DNA of 10,489 bases from Verrucomicrobiota bacterium (GCA_027620105.1 JAQCIA010000045.1:1-10489); one strand, 5' to 3'; positions 1 through 7,456 are shown, counted from the first letter of the stretch. Numbers and translations: made by a program. Notes: a model not told the origin generated them from the sequence alone.

Positions 1-25
1 CGATATTGCGGATGGTCTCGTTCAT
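1..25 (-). CDS. 5' end of a gene running off the left edge
   Basis: Only eight codons are inside the window, starting with an ATG whose complement is at 23-25 and reading MNETIRNI. This opening resembles the start of nitroreductase-family proteins, but eight residues cannot establish that. A fair promoter lies directly upstream (-10 TATAGT, -35 TTGATT), which supports a real start. No Shine-Dalgarno sequence is visible. It lies 120 bases downstream of the methyltransferase gene on the same strand. Confidence 0.4.
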
Positions 26-43
26 GGGAGTAAAAGCCCGCGA

Positions 44-71
44 ACTATACGTAGATTTTTGAGGAAATCAA
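44..71 (-). promoter_or_regulatory. Candidate sigma70-type promoter for the left-edge gene
   Basis: On the minus strand, TTGATT (66-71) and TATAGT (44-49) are separated by 16 bases, matching the consensus at 4 of 6 and 5 of 6 positions. Transcription would begin around 36-38, about 12 bases before the ATG at 25. The surrounding bases are AT-rich compared with the rest of the window. This is read by eye and no transcript is known. Confidence 0.35.
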
Positions 72-145
72 TCATGGAGTGAGAAGATTGGCGACTTTTT
101 TGCTGTTTTTTTGCTGTTGCGGCGTGTGCGGCGGGGCGTCAGGGG

Positions 146-1699
146 TCAGGCCTGCTTGCGATAGACCTCGAGGCGGCAATCGAATCCGCCGAGATCAATG
201 ACCTGGCGGGAATGCAGGGACAGGGCGGGCGAGGGGCTTTCGAGCCGGAGCGGGTTGGCGAAGACGAGCCGTCCGCCGGGCTTCAAGACGGTGGCTGCAA
301 CGGCGAAAAAGGAGGCAAAAAGGCCCTGCATGTCTGGAATACGCACGCGCCGGCCCATGGGGGGATTGGTGATGATCAGGGAAACGCTATGGGGGCCGAG
401 CCCCGGGACTTTGGCGTGTGCGCGAAAATCGCAGCAGGCGAAGGTGGCTAGATCGCTGCGGAGCTTTGCGGCGGCGAAATTGGTTTGGGCGATGGCAACG
501 GCGGTGGGACTGAGGTCCGTGCCGATGACACGCTGGACGCCCCCGAGCAGGGCGCATTCGATGAGTTCCAGGCCGGAACCGCAAAAGGGATCCCAGATGG
601 TTTCGTCGCGTACGCGTCCGGCGAGGCGGGCCATGCTGGCGGCCAGGGGTGGATGGGAGGCGGCGGGCACATCGTCCTCGCGGTAGGCAAAGCGCGGGTC
701 GGGAGAGATGCGCGGGCGCAGCTCGACGGAGACCCCGCTACCGGTGGGATGAAGATCAATTGACCAGGGAGCGAGGCGGGCGTCATTCAGCATATCGGGG
801 CAGAGGGCATAGGCGCGGTTCGTGACCTGGCGCACGGCGCCGCGCTGATGGCTCGCGGCGATGAAATCGAGGCGGTAGCGGATGGGGCCCTGGGTGAGCG
901 CGGTCAGAATGGCGCGGGCGCGTGGCCCAGTGATGGTTGTTGCCAACGCTGCATGAAAATCGGCGGGTGGGGCCATATGCGCCGTGCCGAGGACGAGATT
1001 CAGCGTGCTGAAGCAGCGGAGCGTGAAGACGTCGGCCAGCGCGAAAGGGGCGAGGGGGATGAGGACAACGAGCCCGCCGCTGATCGTTCCCAGGCGGAAC
1101 TTTCCGTTCGCCCCGATGCGGCTGATCACCTCGTCGCGAACGATGGTTTCCAGACCCTTGCGGCAGCGCAGGTGAATGCGCAGCTGTTTGAAATCCGTGA
1201 GGACGCTTTCCAGGCGGATGACGCTTGGTTGCTCGTTGCGGGCGACGCGGGCACGGACTTTCTGTTCGGTTTGCAGCGGGGCCGCACCGGATTCGCGCAA
1301 GGCCGCGAGCGTCGCGGGACCGCCGATTTTGTCGAGTGTTTCGCTCAGGTGCTTTTTCTCGCGGTCGAGGGTGCTGGCTTTCAGCAGGGCGAGCAGGACG
1401 GCTTCCTCGGCTGGTCCTGCGCCGAGTTTGGGCAGGGCGTTCATGGCGTAGCGCCGGATTTTTTCGGCGGGGTCTTGCAGGAGGGTGACCAGCCAGGCGC
1501 GGGCGGCAATTTTTTGGGCGGCGGTGCCGGATTCCGCGAAAGCCGCGCCGACAGCGCGAACGACGGAGACCTGCTCCATGCGCGCCGCGGGCGAGGAGCC
1601 ATCAAACCGCGCGACGGCATCCTGCCACAGTGCGTCGCAGGTCATGGTGCGCAATTGGCGATAGAGGACTTTGTCGGCGTTGCGGCGTTCCTTTTCCAT
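146..1699 (-). CDS. THUMP/UPF0020-type RNA methyltransferase with a HEAT-like N-terminal region
   Basis: This 517-residue protein is probably a SAM-dependent RNA N2-guanine methyltransferase of the RlmL/Trm14/UPF0020 group, acting in the cytoplasm on rRNA or tRNA. The C-terminal Rossmann domain has the SAM-binding motif DPFCGSG at about residue 370 and TNPPMG at about 444-449, a variant of the catalytic NPPY/NPPF motif. A THUMP-like region at about 160-290 (starting LRIHLRCRKGLETIVRDEV) would bind RNA. Residues 10-145 are Ala/Leu-rich paired helices that look like HEAT repeats, including a DPAEKIRRYAMNAL unit, and are not usual in this family. The ATG at 1699 (MEKERRNADK) was chosen because the open frame upstream, back to 1927, encodes an out-of-frame remnant of another gene. 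No strong Shine-Dalgarno is seen. The exact substrate is unknown. Confidence 0.8.
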   Translation of the reverse strand: MEKERRNADKVLYRQLRTMTCDALWQDAVARFDGSSPAARMEQVSVVRAVGAAFAESGTAAQKIAARAWLVTLLQDPAEKIRRYAMNALPKLGAGPAEEAVLLALLKASTLDREKKHLSETLDKIGGPATLAALRESGAAPLQTEQKVRARVARNEQPSVIRLESVLTDFKQLRIHLRCRKGLETIVRDEVISRIGANGKFRLGTISGGLVVLIPLAPFALADVFTLRCFSTLNLVLGTAHMAPPADFHAALATTITGPRARAILTALTQGPIRYRLDFIAASHQRGAVRQVTNRAYALCPDMLNDARLAPWSIDLHPTGSGVSVELRPRISPDPRFAYREDDVPAASHPPLAASMARLAGRVRDETIWDPFCGSGLELIECALLGGVQRVIGTDLSPTAVAIAQTNFAAAKLRSDLATFACCDFRAHAKVPGLGPHSVSLIITNPPMGRRVRIPDMQGLFASFFAVAATVLKPGGRLVFANPLRLESPSPALSLHSRQVIDLGGFDCRLEVYRKQA

Positions 1700-1710
1700 G
1701 GGGCGGGACT

Positions 1711-1927
1711 TTGACGGAAAGTGCGGAGAAATGCGAACACCGTTCTGGGCATGTCGTGCCACTTGACGATGTCGTAATCCACGGCGAACGTGGCGGCCGC
1801 CGCAAGCCGGGAGCCGCGAGGCGTTCTCCATGATTTCCGAACGCATGTCGGCCGGGACAAGATTCGGAAGAATCGGGTATCCCTCGGCATGGTAAGAATC
1901 GATCTGTTCCGTGGTAAACTTCGCCAA
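1711..1927 (-). pseudogene. Frameshifted remnant resembling a phytanoyl-CoA dioxygenase (PhyH) N-terminus
   Basis: A TTG at 1927 opens a frame reading MAKFTTEQIDSYHAEGY and then PILPNLVPADMRSEI, which is how PhyH-family Fe(II)/2-oxoglutarate oxygenases commonly begin. After about residue 39 (near 1811) the frame turns Arg-rich and unconvincing. The frame one base over then looks protein-like from about 1806 to 1711 (ATFAVDYDIVKWHDMPRTVF). I read this as a gene start followed by a frameshift, cut off where the methyltransferase begins. PhyH proteins are usually over 200 residues, so most of the gene, including the HxD...H iron site, is missing. A sequencing error could explain the shift but not the truncation. 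The second segment may come from a different protein. Confidence 0.45.
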
Positions 1928-1960
1928 ACAATGTTAGGTGGAGATGGGCGTTACGCGAGC

Positions 1961-2278
1961 TCATTCCGTGCTGAATGGGCTGTTTTCTGGCGGGAACACG
2001 TTGGTATAGATGACGGCGCGGCGGGGTTCGGCCATCATGGGCGCCACGGTGTCGCGCCAGCGTTTGTAATGCGCAGTTTCTTTGTGCTGCAGCGTGGCTT
2101 CCACGGTACGGTAGCCCTCCACCAGCACAAAGCGCGTTGGATCCTCGCGCTCCTGAATCACGTCGAAACGCGCCACGCCTGGTTCGCGCAAGCTGTGGCC
2201 GGCGTTTTCTGCGGAGGCGTGTTGGAAGGCCTCAACGTGGTCGGCCTTGACGTGAACATGGACGTGGACGATATGCAT
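1961..2278 (-). CDS. ABM-domain small protein, LsrG/YgiN-like
   Basis: This 105-residue protein has the antibiotic-biosynthesis-monooxygenase (ferredoxin-like dimer) fold. It follows LsrG-like proteins along its whole length: an N-terminal strand (MHIVHVHVHVKADHVEAF), then EPGVARFDVIQ, FVLVEGY, and HKETAHYKRW at about 65-74. LsrG isomerises phospho-AI-2 breakdown products, while other members are quinol or haem monooxygenases; no lsr genes are present here, so the substrate is open. Start: the ATG at 2278 has GGAG at 2286-2289 with 7-base spacing, and a further in-frame reading to 2317 overlaps the upstream gene. It begins 22 bases after the stop of the spermidine-synthase-like gene, so the two are probably cotranscribed. 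Confidence 0.8.
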   Translation of the reverse strand: MHIVHVHVHVKADHVEAFQHASAENAGHSLREPGVARFDVIQEREDPTRFVLVEGYRTVEATLQHKETAHYKRWRDTVAPMMAEPRRAVIYTNVFPPENSPFSTE

Positions 2279-2300
2279 GGTTGTGCTCCGTGGTCGACGG

Positions 2301-4523
2301 TCAGCGGGTGAAGTCACCCCCGGCGGCGATATGTTCGACCAGATTCAAGTTCGCGTCCAGCACGTTGGCGCCGAAATCCATCTGCTGGCGGCGGACATCG
2401 CCGAAAGCCAGGCGCTGGTTGTCGTCGCTGACGAGCAGGCCGGGGGCGGTGTAGCGGGCCAGGCCGGGGACATCGAGTCGCACGGCGGCTTCGATGGTGT
2501 CGGGTGAGAGGTCACGGCCTTCGGCTTGGCGCGCGAGACCGGGCCAGACGGCGCCGAGGGGGCGGTCGCCGCCGCCGTGCCGTCCGAGCAGGATGCCGGT
2601 TTTGCCGATGGGGTCGATCCACATGATGGCATCGGGAAAGACGTCGCGAAAGGTGGCGGCAATGTGGATGGCGTATTCGGGGGGCAGGATGTGGTAGGGC
2701 ACCCATTGGGCCACGATGGCGCCGGGGTTCAGGCGTTGGGCCATCAATTGATAGAACTCGCGGCTGTAGAGGGCATTGACGCCGGCGAAATGCGGCGGCA
2801 TCGGTTCGAGGGTGACGACGTCATAGCGTCGGTCGGTGCGTCGCAGCCAGGCGCGGCCATCCATGACGATGGTGCGTACGCGCGGATCCTGAAGGACGCC
2901 CTCGTTCGACTGAAACAGGTCGGCCATGCGAATGACATCGGGGCTCAGTTCGACCACATCAAGCCGTTCCGGGCCTTCGCGGCGCACGCCGTTGGCGGTT
3001 TGTCCCGTGCCAAAACAAATGACCAGGGCGTCGTGCGGCGCCGGATGCAGAAGCATGGGCAGGCGCCCCATCCAGGGCATGTAATGCGACGTGCGCATTT
3101 CCGAGGATGCCTGAAAGCCATCGATGACCAGGGCGCGGTACTCGTTGGTGTAGGCGATGACGGAGATGGTTGAGTCTGGTGCCTCGGCTTGTTCCAGCAG
3201 GCGATAGGACGCGCGGTTCTTCTCGCCCTGAATGCGGTCGCGACCGAGGCCGGATTCCGTGGTGACGGCGATCAGAAGGGCGGCGGTGCCGGCGAGGGTG
3301 GTGGCTATGCGCGCCAGTCCGCGGGTTGTGCGCAGGGCGAGCAGCACCACCAGAGCGCCGGCAAGCCAGGCGGTGCGCGCGAAGCCGATGCAGGGCAGCA
3401 GGACCCAGGCCGCGAGCAGGGATCCGACGATGGCGCCGAGGGTGTTCCATGCGTAGAGGCGGCCCCAACGTCCGGGGGTCTGCTGGTCGTCGAGCAGCCA
3501 GGGCAAAGCGAAGCCGAGGAACAGGACGGGCAAGCCCATGGTGAGCAGCGACGCGACGAGCCAGACGACCATGGTGGTCCAGTAATCGTGCACGACGGAG
3601 AGCAGCAGATCGAAACGCTCGATGAGCGGGGTGGCGAGGAGGATGGCGACACCGGCGATGGCGAGGGTGTGTCCGAGGGTGATGCGGCTGGCGCGGATGG
3701 CAGGAACGAGACGGGCGGCGCAGGCGAGGGGAATCAGGACGGCGGCGAGGATAATGGCAAAGCTGTCGGTGGTGCTTTGGAAGGCGGCGCGCAGGGAGCG
3801 GAACCAGGCGACCTCCAGCACGAAGGTGACGAAGCCGGTCATCCAGACGATGAGGCCGACCGGGATGGCTGCGGTTGTCACGCACGTTGGTGTCGTGGTG
3901 TGGGGCTGGGCGATGTTCTGCTCGGCCTGGCCGCCGGTCAGACGGCTCAAACAGAGGGACAGGAGGCAGGCGGAAAAGTTGCACACGACCGCGCAGCGGG
4001 TGGCGAGGGTGATGCCCAGATTCGGGATGACAACAAACGACATCAGCAAGACACCGATGGCGGCGCCAGCGGTGTTTAATGCGTAGAGGCGGGACAGCGG
4101 GATCGCCAAGCGGCGTGCAATCAAACCGAAGACAGGGACGGTGGCGCCCATGGCCAGCGTGGGTGGCCCGAGGAGGAGAACGATGCCGGCGAAATGCAGA
4201 AAGGGGGCCAGCGCCGGTGAGCGGGCGTAGATGGCGCCATCCAGCATGGAGACAATGGCGAAGCCCGGCAGCATCCACAGCCCGGAAAGGCCGATGGTGA
4301 GTTCGAGCACGCCGTAGGCGTAGAGCGGGTTCGCGTTTCGCCGGGCCAGAATTTTTCCAGCGAGCCAGGCACCGATGGACATGCCGCCCATGGTGGCGGC
4401 GAGGGTGATGGCGGTGCCCTTGGCAGATACACCCACCGCAAGCGAGGCCTGGATTTGCCAGAGAATTTCCCAAGTCAGGGCGGCCATGCCGGCGACGCCC
4501 ACCATCAGGCATGTGAGGAACAT
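2301..4523 (-). CDS. Membrane-integrated spermidine-synthase-like protein
   Basis: This 740-residue protein has two parts. Residues 1 to about 430 are a multi-pass membrane domain, opening with a hydrophobic segment that contains the TWEILWQ motif typical of fused MFS/spermidine-synthase proteins. Residues from about 490 form a Rossmann domain like spermidine synthase: CFGTGQT at 503-509 replaces the usual GGGDGG, the SAM-ribose-type acid is E525 (VVELSP), then D555 (MDGRAW), and YSREFYQLM with LNPGAIVAQW. The aminopropyltransferase catalytic segment DSxDP reads TLEPMPP (571-577), so classical spermidine synthesis is doubtful. Members of this group are widespread, mostly uncharacterised inner-membrane proteins. 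The ATG at 4523 starts immediately before the first membrane segment, and AGGA lies about 11 bases upstream. The ABM gene follows after 22 bases. Confidence 0.85.
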   Translation of the reverse strand: MFLTCLMVGVAGMAALTWEILWQIQASLAVGVSAKGTAITLAATMGGMSIGAWLAGKILARRNANPLYAYGVLELTIGLSGLWMLPGFAIVSMLDGAIYARSPALAPFLHFAGIVLLLGPPTLAMGATVPVFGLIARRLAIPLSRLYALNTAGAAIGVLLMSFVVIPNLGITLATRCAVVCNFSACLLSLCLSRLTGGQAEQNIAQPHTTTPTCVTTAAIPVGLIVWMTGFVTFVLEVAWFRSLRAAFQSTTDSFAIILAAVLIPLACAARLVPAIRASRITLGHTLAIAGVAILLATPLIERFDLLLSVVHDYWTTMVVWLVASLLTMGLPVLFLGFALPWLLDDQQTPGRWGRLYAWNTLGAIVGSLLAAWVLLPCIGFARTAWLAGALVVLLALRTTRGLARIATTLAGTAALLIAVTTESGLGRDRIQGEKNRASYRLLEQAEAPDSTISVIAYTNEYRALVIDGFQASSEMRTSHYMPWMGRLPMLLHPAPHDALVICFGTGQTANGVRREGPERLDVVELSPDVIRMADLFQSNEGVLQDPRVRTIVMDGRAWLRRTDRRYDVVTLEPMPPHFAGVNALYSREFYQLMAQRLNPGAIVAQWVPYHILPPEYAIHIAATFRDVFPDAIMWIDPIGKTGILLGRHGGGDRPLGAVWPGLARQAEGRDLSPDTIEAAVRLDVPGLARYTAPGLLVSDDNQRLAFGDVRRQQMDFGANVLDANLNLVEHIAAGGDFTR

Positions 4524-4588
4524 GTGCGAAGATTTCCTGTCCGATGAGCGGCGTGCGCGGTGTTAAAGCATCGTGGCTGTATGACACC

Positions 4589-4615
4589 CTTTTACAGATG
4601 CCGGGGGGATGTCAA
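4589..4615 (-). promoter_or_regulatory. Weak candidate promoter for the spermidine-synthase-like gene
   Basis: A perfect -35 TTGACA on the minus strand (4610-4615) is followed after 15 bases by TAAAAG (4589-4594), 4 of 6 against TATAAT. The spacing is short. Transcription would start near 4582, about 58 bases upstream of the ATG at 4523. The same stretch holds TGACA (4582-4586) and TGTCA (4610-4614), which are inverted copies but far apart. This is a tentative reading. Confidence 0.2.
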
Positions 4616-4693
4616 TTTTGAATGTTGCGGTCGCGTGCGTCGATGCGACGCCGTTCATAAAATTGTTGCGGGTTGTATCAGCTGCTCGTCGGC

Positions 4694-4846
4694 ATGGCGA
4701 TTAAGGTGAGCTTGCAATATGGGGTGGATGGCCTTGATGTGGAGATATCCTCGGCGCATGTCGTGGCGATCCGGCCCACGCATCTGGCAGTGGCCACCGA
4801 TGCGGGACAACTCAAGGTCGGATCCTTTGCGCGCGGCGCACGGGCG
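4694..4846 (+). pseudogene. Possible remnant of a LarA-like (DUF2088) gene N-terminus
   Basis: From the ATG at 4694 the plus strand reads AIKVSLQYGVDGLDVEI followed by a VVAIRP strand. This resembles the N-terminal beta-rich start of nickel-dependent lactate racemase LarA and DUF2088 relatives (hydrophobic-x-L-x-YG-x-x-GL-x-V pattern). After about 35-50 codons the likeness fades and the frame runs into the antisense of the TPR gene, so any original gene is truncated. There is no Shine-Dalgarno before the ATG. It occupies the 323-base gap between the TPR gene and the spermidine-synthase-like gene, on the opposite strand. The resemblance is short and judged by eye, and chance cannot be excluded. 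Confidence 0.35.
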
Positions 4847-6658
4847 CTATTCCGGCGTCTCGGTCCACGTGGCGCGCAACGCGTTAGGGCGTGGATCGTG
4901 AGGATCGATGGCGGCGGCTTGCGCGAGGTCGGCATCGGCGGCAGCGCGATTGCGATTGCGCATATGGGCTTCGGCGCGGGTCAGGTAGGCGCGAAATGCG
5001 CGCGGGAAGCGCGTGATTGCTGCTGTGGCGTCGGCGATGGCCTCCGCGGTGTTCCCGTTCGCCAGATGCGATTCCGCTCGATTGGCGAAGAACAGATGCG
5101 CCACGGGGTGATTGGGCGACAGGCGAATGGCTTCGCTGAATGCGGCCAGCGCTTCCTGTGGATTGCCAAGTTGGCGCAGGGCGAGCCCCCGGTTGTTATG
5201 GCCCAGGGGATCGGCGGGCGCGAGCTGGCAGAAATGCGTGTAGTCGGACAAGGCGGCGGCGGTGTGGCCCAGTTTGTCGCGGGCGTAACCACGGTTCAGA
5301 TAGGTACGCGGGTAGGCGGGGGCGAGCGCGGCGGCCGCATCGAAATCCGCGATGGCGTCGGCATAGCGGCCCAGATCGTTGCGTGCGCAACCACGCATGT
5401 TTAATGGAAAGACGGCGGAGGGGTGGCGCGCGAGCGCGTGGGTCCAGAGCGTATCGCTGTCGCGCCAGGCGCTGGCATAGGTGTGCGTTACGCAGCCGAG
5501 GGCGATGAGGTAGGCGCCGATGGCGCAGGTGGCGATGAGGCGCAGGCGCGGCACGGTGCCGACGCGTACGGCGAGCAGGCTGAGGCCAAGGCAGAACCCG
5601 AGGGAAGCGAGATAGGCGTAGCGGTCGGCGATGATGAAGTCCGCGACGGGGACGAGCTGCAGCACGAGGACGATTCCCGCGAGAAAGATGCCCAACGCGC
5701 CGACAAGGGCGGGGTGGGCGCGGCGCAGGCGGATGGCGGTGAGACTCGCGACGAGCAGGCATGCAGCGCCGGCGAAGGCGTAGACGCGGGCGAGCGGGGC
5801 GGCGGGGTAGGGATGAAAGGCGGCGAGGGCGTTGAGGTCGATCAGGTGGGAGACGTAAAGCCAAAGGGCCCCCAGGGCGAGACCGACGCGCGAGGCGATG
5901 TCGGTGGCACCGGAGAGGTCGGGGACGTAGCCGCTGGCCTGCTGGGCGCGGATGGAGATCAAGCCGAAGATGGCGGCCAGCATCCAGAAGGGCAGTTTTT
6001 CCAAGATGAGCGTGCGGGCGTTGATGGGGCGGCGACGGATGATGTCCAGCGCGATGAGCGCGAGGGGGAAGGAGACGGCCATGCCTTTGGACAGGACGGC
6101 GAGGAGCATCCATGCGAAGGCGCGCCATTTGCGGTGGGCGAGATAGGCGAGGAGACCGATCAGATAGAAGAGCGTATAGAGCACATCCTTCCGCGAGGTG
6201 ACCCAGGCGACGGCTTCCATGTGAATGGGGTGGAGGCCGAAGATGGCGGCGGCCAGTGCGGCGGCGACCAGGCTGCTGGATTCATGTTCGACGGAATGGG
6301 GTGCTGGACTGGCACTGCCGGGTGGTGGGGCGGGTGGCTGGAGAAGGCGGCGAACGAGGGCATAGACGAGGGCGGTATTGGTAAGATGCAGGAGCACGTT
6401 CACGGCGTGGTGCAGCCAAGGATTGAAATCCGCCAGGCGAAAGGTCAGCCCGAGCGAGACGAGCGTCAGCGGGTGATAGCCTTCAAAAAAGTGCGTGAAG
6501 ATGTAGACGATGCGCGCGGCGTCGAAGGGGCGCACGGCGGTGAGATAGCGGTAGTCGTCCAGATTCAGGAATGCGGCGGAGAACACGGGTGCATAGGCGG
6601 CCAGCGTGGTGAGCAGGATTCCGAAAAGTGCCCAGAAGGGCCAGCGAGAATTGCGCAT
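4847..6658 (-). CDS. TMTC-like multi-pass membrane protein with five C-terminal TPRs (putative glycosyltransferase)
   Basis: This 603-residue inner-membrane protein resembles the TMTC family (GT-C fold, protein O-mannosylation in animals) and related bacterial TPR membrane proteins. After a first membrane segment (about 8-30) it has LNLDDYRYL with the paired acids D34-D35, the expected GT-C position. Next come YHPLTLVSLGLTFRL (about 61-75) and HAVNVLLHLTNTALVYALV (about 84-102). FGLHPIHMEAVAWVTSRKD, containing the HPIHxEAVAW signature, follows further on, and there are several further membrane helices to about residue 400. Residues about 416-588 form five TPR units of about 34 residues, expected to face the periplasm and bind proteins. 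The natural acceptor is unknown. The ATG at 6658 sits before the first membrane helix, without a clear Shine-Dalgarno. It lies 57 bases after rex, so it may be cotranscribed. Confidence 0.8.
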   Translation of the reverse strand: MRNSRWPFWALFGILLTTLAAYAPVFSAAFLNLDDYRYLTAVRPFDAARIVYIFTHFFEGYHPLTLVSLGLTFRLADFNPWLHHAVNVLLHLTNTALVYALVRRLLQPPAPPPGSASPAPHSVEHESSSLVAAALAAAIFGLHPIHMEAVAWVTSRKDVLYTLFYLIGLLAYLAHRKWRAFAWMLLAVLSKGMAVSFPLALIALDIIRRRPINARTLILEKLPFWMLAAIFGLISIRAQQASGYVPDLSGATDIASRVGLALGALWLYVSHLIDLNALAAFHPYPAAPLARVYAFAGAACLLVASLTAIRLRRAHPALVGALGIFLAGIVLVLQLVPVADFIIADRYAYLASLGFCLGLSLLAVRVGTVPRLRLIATCAIGAYLIALGCVTHTYASAWRDSDTLWTHALARHPSAVFPLNMRGCARNDLGRYADAIADFDAAAALAPAYPRTYLNRGYARDKLGHTAAALSDYTHFCQLAPADPLGHNNRGLALRQLGNPQEALAAFSEAIRLSPNHPVAHLFFANRAESHLANGNTAEAIADATAAITRFPRAFRAYLTRAEAHMRNRNRAAADADLAQAAAIDPHDPRPNALRATWTETPE

Positions 6659-6715
6659 CGGGCCAGTCTAGGGGGCTGGGGCGGGAATGAAAATCGGAAA
6701 CGCGGCGGCGATCGG

Positions 6716-7450
6716 TCAGAGGACTGCGCTGGCAAGTGCGGCCAGCTTGGCAACGGGCGCGGGGACGGCAGCCTCGCGCGCGTGGCGTGTGCGGATGGCG
6801 TAGGCGATTTCCTGCATGCGGGCGAGGATGCGGGCCTCCACCACGACGACATGGCGGGGCACATGCAGGTGTGTGTGCGCCAGATTCAGCAGGCCTTTGA
6901 TGCCGGAGGACACGAGTTGATCGGCCACGAGCTGGGCGGCGGCTGCGGGAACGGCAATGATGCCAATGTCCACCCGCATATCCCGCACGATGCGTTTGAG
7001 TTGTCCGACGGGACGCACGGTGAGTTGTCCGACCCGTCGGCCCACAACTTTGGGATCGGAATCGAAGACGGCAACGGTCTTAAAACCGTGTTCGCCGAAA
7101 TCCGCGTGCAGCGCGAGGGCGCGACCAAGGAGACCGGCGCCGATGATCACGTTCCGGTGCTCCGTGCGCGCACCGAGGACGTCGCCCAATTCCTGTTCAA
7201 GACGATTCACTTCGTAACCGCGCTTTGAGACGCCGACGATTTCCAGATGCGACATGTCCTGGCGCACGGTTGACGTGGTCAGGCTGAGGGTGTCCGCGAT
7301 CTGGCGCGACGAGACCCAGCGTTGATTCACCTTTTTTAACTCACGCACGTGCGTGAGGTAGCGCGGGAAGCGGCGCAGGACGGGACCCGGGAGGCGGTGC
7401 GCTTCCGTGAGGGGTTTCGGTCCGGCGGGCGTGGGATCGGTGGAATCCAT
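6716..7450 (-). CDS. rex: Redox-sensing transcriptional repressor Rex
   Basis: Rex is a homodimeric cytoplasmic repressor that senses the NADH/NAD+ ratio and controls fermentation and respiration genes. In this 244-residue version the winged helix-turn-helix is at about 22-80: WVSSRQIADTLSLT, then the recognition helix TSTVRQDMSH (59-68) and a short wing, KRGYEVNRL. The NAD(H)-binding Rossmann domain begins with VIIGAGLLGRAL (GxGxxG at 104-109), followed by VAVFDSDPKVVG and IIAVPAAAAQLVADQL and GIKGLLNLA, all Rex hallmarks. The C-terminal helix for domain swapping is at about 205-225, followed by an unusual Ala-rich tail of about 20 residues. The ATG at 7450 is preferred; a TTG at 7486 would add 12 residues but falls inside a candidate operator. 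No Shine-Dalgarno is visible. Confidence 0.93.
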   Translation of the reverse strand: MDSTDPTPAGPKPLTEAHRLPGPVLRRFPRYLTHVRELKKVNQRWVSSRQIADTLSLTTSTVRQDMSHLEIVGVSKRGYEVNRLEQELGDVLGARTEHRNVIIGAGLLGRALALHADFGEHGFKTVAVFDSDPKVVGRRVGQLTVRPVGQLKRIVRDMRVDIGIIAVPAAAAQLVADQLVSSGIKGLLNLAHTHLHVPRHVVVVEARILARMQEIAYAIRTRHAREAAVPAPVAKLAALASAVL

Positions 7451-7456
7451 CGGCGG

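Noticed and set aside
848..1714. A 288-codon plus-strand frame
   Set aside because: Antisense to the methyltransferase and without recognisable motifs.
1700..1927. A 593-residue reading of the methyltransferase starting at 1927
   Set aside because: The extra 76 residues begin like PhyH and then become an Arg-rich out-of-frame stretch; the ATG at 1699 gives a coherent protein.
3189..4079. A 296-codon plus-strand frame
   Set aside because: Low-complexity Gly/Glu/Ala composition, antisense to the spermidine-synthase-like gene.
2959..4587. A 542-codon minus-strand frame overlapping the spermidine-synthase-like gene
   Set aside because: It is an Arg/His/Pro-rich shadow in another frame with no membrane segments or motifs.
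5423..7228. A 601-codon open frame on the plus strand
   Set aside because: It is Gly/Glu/Asp-rich with no domain, and lies antisense to the clearly coding TPR and rex genes; long antisense frames are expected at this base composition.
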